A stretch of DNA of 25,316 nucleotides from a virus. The position numbers and the translations under genes were made by a program. Under the pieces are notes generated by a model, which ran no database searches, was not told where the DNA came from, and saw only the letters and a program-made list of their open reading frames with translations. Position 1 is the stretch's first letter. Every line of letters begins with the position of its first letter. Below, piece by piece: positions 22,911 through 25,316 of this stretch. The DNA lies in IMG/VR virus record IMGVR_UViG_3300005613_000383, positions 1 through 25,316 of that record; one strand, 5' to 3'.

Positions 22911-22935
22911 TTATCCTTAAAAAGGAAGAGAATCA

Positions 22936-22972
22936 ACCCTGTCAGTCAAGCCATCTGACAGGGTCTTTTTTT
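22936..22972 (+). terminator. Intrinsic terminator after the scaffold gene
   Basis: ACCCTGTCAG (22936-22945) pairs perfectly with CTGACAGGGT (22955-22964) around a 9-nt loop, followed by C and seven T residues. It lies 25 nt after the scaffold stop and is the clearest Rho-independent terminator of the window. It should separate portal/scaffold transcripts from capsid expression, so the capsid gene probably has its own promoter. Confidence 0.9.
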
Positions 22973-22999
22973 GTCTACACTTGAAAAAAGATTTCACTT

Positions 23000-23164
23000 A
23001 TGGATCGCCGCAGAGAGCCACGCCGTAAAGATGGTCGTCGTCACGACGGACGACGCAAAACTTCTCATGTCAGGCAGTCAGCCTGGGCAACTGTGCGTGA
23101 GCCTGCTGAAGAACAGCAACCTGTGGCGATGCAAGAGTCTTTTGACGAGAATATTAATCTTTAG
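23000..23164 (+). CDS. Small arginine-rich protein
   Basis: A 54-residue protein from ATG, read just after the terminator. The N-terminal 25 residues are extremely basic (DRRREPRRKDGRRHDGRRK), and the C-terminus is acidic and Gln-rich (EPAEEQQPVAMQESFDENIN). The composition suggests a nucleic-acid-binding peptide or a basic tail interacting with capsid or DNA. Its stop overlaps by 11 bases with the 3' end of the convergent holin-like gene. No family recognised. Confidence 0.55.
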   Translation: MDRRREPRRKDGRRHDGRRKTSHVRQSAWATVREPAEEQQPVAMQESFDENINL

Positions 23165-23462
23165 TGTCTGCAGTGATCTTTTTTTCGATCATTTTTTCAG
23201 CAGTGCTCAGAATCTTAATACCGCAGTAACCCCCAATAAAAGCAATAGCTACTGACTCAGACTTACTGAGCTTGAATCTTTCTGATACAGCAGGAGATAC
23301 AAAAACAGCGAGAGCCCAACCTACGAAAAGTGCTCTTGTGAAGTGAAAAAAGATATCCCTACCTTTCTTTGGGTGGACGATGGACTCGCTAACAGAACCT
23401 GCCACAGAACCTCCAGCGATGTCGCAGTCAACTACGACAACATCAAGGATCTTATCAAGCAT
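23154..23462 (-). CDS. Holin-like membrane protein
   Basis: A 102-residue protein on the minus strand. GAGAGG lies about 4-5 nt before the ATG at 23462. Hydrophobic segments are at about residues 39-60 (FTRALFVGWALAVFVSPAVS) and 69-86 (ESVAIAFIGGYCGIKILS), with a Gly/Ala/Val-rich, weakly hydrophobic part near 8-25 that may be a third, and a charged C-terminus (EKMIEKKITADTKD). This matches small phage holins (LydA / holin 3_3-like), which form holes in the inner membrane for lysis. No endolysin is seen in the window. It sits alone and opposite in direction between scaffold and capsid genes. Confidence 0.6.
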   Translation of the reverse strand: MLDKILDVVVVDCDIAGGSVAGSVSESIVHPKKGRDIFFHFTRALFVGWALAVFVSPAVSERFKLSKSESVAIAFIGGYCGIKILSTAEKMIEKKITADTKD

Positions 23463-23523
23463 TGATCCTCTCAGTCTTTTTTAATGATAAACCGATTTAG
23501 AGTAAAAGAAATAGGTAAAAAGT

Positions 23524-24729
23524 ATGACTTACGCTGCTTTAACAAACTGGCGATACGACAAGAACATTTATCATCAAATTCAGTCTGGTCCCCAAAGAAC
23601 TTCTAACGATTTAAATCTTACAGATACTTATGTTCTGACTTCTAGTGGATATGTTTATGCATCAGGGGAACAACAAACTTATGTAGCGCTCACTGAGCCT
23701 GGTGCAAATTTCGGGATCGTTACTCCAGGACCACCTCAAGCTTTTCCTGCAGATTTAGGAATTGAAACTACTTCTTATCCAGAGACAAGAACCTTAGAAG
23801 TCACCGTTGTAAACGACGGTGGGAATAAATTTGCCCTTGATGGTGTATCTCAACAAAGTCTTACTCTTTATCAAGGAAGCACATATATTTTTGACTTATC
23901 CGATTCTTCGACATCCTCGCACCCGTTCAGGTTGAGTGAGACTCAAGACGGAACTCATGCCAGTGGCTCAGCTTTTACAAACGGAGTAACGACATCTGGC
24001 ACTCAAGGAAACCCTGGCGCTTACTTACAAATTGTTGTTCCTACAGGACAGACAGGCGCTGTTTATCCCTATTGCACTGTCCACGCTGGGATGGGTGGGT
24101 CAGCAGTTTATTCTTTTAATGCGCCTCCATATAACTTACCTATTTACCAAAGCACAGAATGGCGAGCAGTTCCTCCGACGATTAGCGGTTACTGGACTAA
24201 TTACGATAACTACGAACAACATGCATCTGGCGTACTAACTGTTTACAACGGTTATCGTCGTCAGGCGATGATTAGTACTGCGAACGCGACAGTTCAGACA
24301 GCGTTTGGCCCGATTCCTGGTGTTAAAAGTATTGGGGCTTATACGTATTGGAACGGAGCACAGCCCTCCACACAGCTTTACAGCCCGTTTAATACTCCTT
24401 TTGGTAATGACAGCACTAATGGTTCGACAGGGGGTGCAGGAACTTACCCCCGTGGAGGCTATCCGATCCTTTACAACACAGTCGTCTCAGGAGAAAGTAG
24501 AGCTGACTGGGAGTATGCACCGCCTGTATATTGTCAAACTTTTGCATCAGCCGAGAGATCAAATGTTCCTGGAACGATGGAGAGCGTAATTAGAGGAATG
24601 TACCGAGGAAGAGCCTCTACATACGTTCCTAATTACGGTGCTGCTTACGGTGTTCTTGGAGAAGGCGTACGAGGCATGATTCGAACATTTAGTCCAGGCG
24701 TCAACAGCTCAAATCAGAAAGGTATTTAA
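23524..24729 (+). CDS. Virion-type protein with cupredoxin-like domain
   Basis: A 401-residue protein. Residues about 91-200 form a cupredoxin-like domain: VTVVNDGGNKFALDGVSQQS, then STYIFDLSDSSTSSHPFRLS, and YPYCTVHAGMGGS. The blue-copper ligands are all present as H133, C184, H187 and M190, with C-x2-H-x2-M spacing. Such domains are known in marine cyanophage structural proteins, where copper binding has not, to my knowledge, been shown. The C-terminal half is rich in Tyr, Gly, Asn and Pro, ending in a STYVPNYGAAYGVLGEGVRG-type segment typical of structural proteins. Location just before the capsid gene suggests a head decoration, fibre or neck protein. Confidence 0.75.
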   Translation: MTYAALTNWRYDKNIYHQIQSGPQRTSNDLNLTDTYVLTSSGYVYASGEQQTYVALTEPGANFGIVTPGPPQAFPADLGIETTSYPETRTLEVTVVNDGGNKFALDGVSQQSLTLYQGSTYIFDLSDSSTSSHPFRLSETQDGTHASGSAFTNGVTTSGTQGNPGAYLQIVVPTGQTGAVYPYCTVHAGMGGSAVYSFNAPPYNLPIYQSTEWRAVPPTISGYWTNYDNYEQHASGVLTVYNGYRRQAMISTANATVQTAFGPIPGVKSIGAYTYWNGAQPSTQLYSPFNTPFGNDSTNGSTGGAGTYPRGGYPILYNTVVSGESRADWEYAPPVYCQTFASAERSNVPGTMESVIRGMYRGRASTYVPNYGAAYGVLGEGVRGMIRTFSPGVNSSNQKGI

Positions 24730-24771
24730 CGCTAAAAACGCAACACTTATATGCTGACTTTTATAAATCTC

Positions 24772-24779
24772 CTTTATGA
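24772..24779 (+). promoter_or_regulatory. TATAAATC box before the capsid gene
   Basis: TATAAATC differs by one base from the TATAAATA box at 1545-1552. The distances to the next start codons are similar (29 and 33 nt). It lies in the 79-bp gap before the capsid gene, where a strong promoter is expected. Alone it is weak evidence. Confidence 0.3.
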
Positions 24780-24808
24780 TTACAAAGTAGTTTCTACGGA
24801 ACTTATCG

Positions 24809-25316
24809 ATGTTCATCGATAATGATTTTCCGAAGATTCTCGGTGCCGAATTATATCGGCCTCACCCGGCTTATATCGTGGAAATGGCGGCTGAGCCCGT
24901 CGTTGTCCATGACTTCTCTAAACAGCCTGGTCAGACGGTCCAACTTGACCGTTACCGGTTCTTCGGAAACCCCGGCTCCAAGGAGTCCCGCGAGCGGACT
25001 GCTGAGCAGACGATCGGTACGGCCAACAGCCGGAACATCGTGAAGGACAAGGTGCTTGTCACCCTTCGCGAGTACACCGGCCCTGCGGACCCGAGCGACC
25101 CCACCCAGCCTTCTACCTTCAAGATTGCTCGGGAAACCCTGATCACCGCGCAGCGTCTGCTGCTCGATACAGGCAACCTGACCACCTTCCACCAGTCCAT
25201 CGGCAGCCTGACTCTGCTCGATGACTATCGTCGTTGGCGCGATCGGGTGTTCATCAACGAACTCCTGAAAGCTGTTTCCAAGGGTCAGTCTTCTGACTCA
25301 CAGGGTGGTTACTACT
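24809..25316 (+). CDS. Major capsid protein, 5' part only
   Basis: An open frame from ATG that runs off the right edge; the first 169 residues are visible. The sequence begins FIDNDFPKILGAELYRPHPA, then shows VVHDFSKQPGQTVQLDRYRF, TIGTANSRNIVKDKVLVTLR and LLDDYRRWRDRVFINELLKA. This looks like the start of an N4-gp56-like, HK97-fold major capsid protein, whose N-terminal part contains a similar VVxxFxKxPGxTVxLxRxR segment. The G/C-rich third positions (many C-ending codons) differ from the preceding gene and fit high expression. The C-terminus, which would settle the family, is outside the window. Confidence 0.75.
   Translation, partial: MFIDNDFPKILGAELYRPHPAYIVEMAAEPVVVHDFSKQPGQTVQLDRYRFFGNPGSKESRERTAEQTIGTANSRNIVKDKVLVTLREYTGPADPSDPTQPSTFKIARETLITAQRLLLDTGNLTTFHQSIGSLTLLDDYRRWRDRVFINELLKAVSKGQSSDSQGGYY

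Noticed and set aside
1-25316. CRISPR arrays, insertion sequences, rRNA and integrase genes
   Set aside because: No regularly spaced repeats, transposase or integrase motifs, or rRNA-like stretches were seen on either strand.

Overview
The window looks like part of the genome of a tailed double-stranded DNA phage (Caudoviricetes), probably one infecting a marine picocyanobacterium. It carries a head-assembly set (terminase large subunit, portal, scaffold-like protein, start of the major capsid protein), a holin-like gene, a DUF3310 gene, an HNH endonuclease, a phage tRNA and many short genes joined by ATGA/TAATG overlaps. The cyanophage assignment is an inference. It rests on the cupredoxin-like virion domain, which I know from marine cyanophages, on the small cyanobacterial-looking gene at the left, and on a tRNA-Leu(UAA) 3' half like the att sites known in cyanopodoviruses. 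I see no integrase, polymerase or photosynthesis gene.

Layout. 1-860 has no convincing gene but is dense in hairpins and long-range helices and is my best candidate for an undescribed or unassigned large structured RNA. 861-1151 is gene-free. 1152-1475 (-) is a small conserved-looking gene. 1586-6100 (+) holds one 740-residue virion or ejection-type protein and several smaller unknowns. 6403-7413 (-) holds a small gene with a near-ideal ribosome binding site and a SAM methyltransferase. 7519-8538 (+) is an HNH endonuclease whose 3' end overlaps a tRNA gene, then a 3'-half tRNA-Leu(UAA) remnant abutting that tRNA, then a zinc protein with an NrdR-type ribbon. 8584-10523 holds a glycosyltransferase, a second methyltransferase-like gene and a Xre-type HTH protein. 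10513-13897 is a tight run of virion-type genes ending in a possible small terminase. 13894-16145 (-) is a GH130-like propeller enzyme plus a GT4 glycosyltransferase. 16191-22910 (+) is large terminase, a GT-like gene, DUF3310, two small proteins, a GT17 enzyme, portal and scaffold, ending at a clear intrinsic terminator. 23000-25316 holds a small Arg-rich protein, a holin-like gene (-), a cupredoxin-containing protein and the start of the capsid gene, which runs off the window.

How it fits together. The plus-strand genes look like a late virion-assembly program. Scattered through it are at least four glycosyltransferase-like genes, one GH130-like gene and two methyltransferases, which suggests glycan synthesis or modification of the virion or host envelope. 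The points I would look at first are the putative 860-nt RNA, the 494-nt out-of-frame overlap of portal and scaffold genes, the tRNA locus (short-variable-arm tRNA with a UAA anticodon, adjoining class II tRNA-Leu half, and flanking proteins sharing a zinc domain), and the virion cupredoxin that keeps all four blue-copper ligands.
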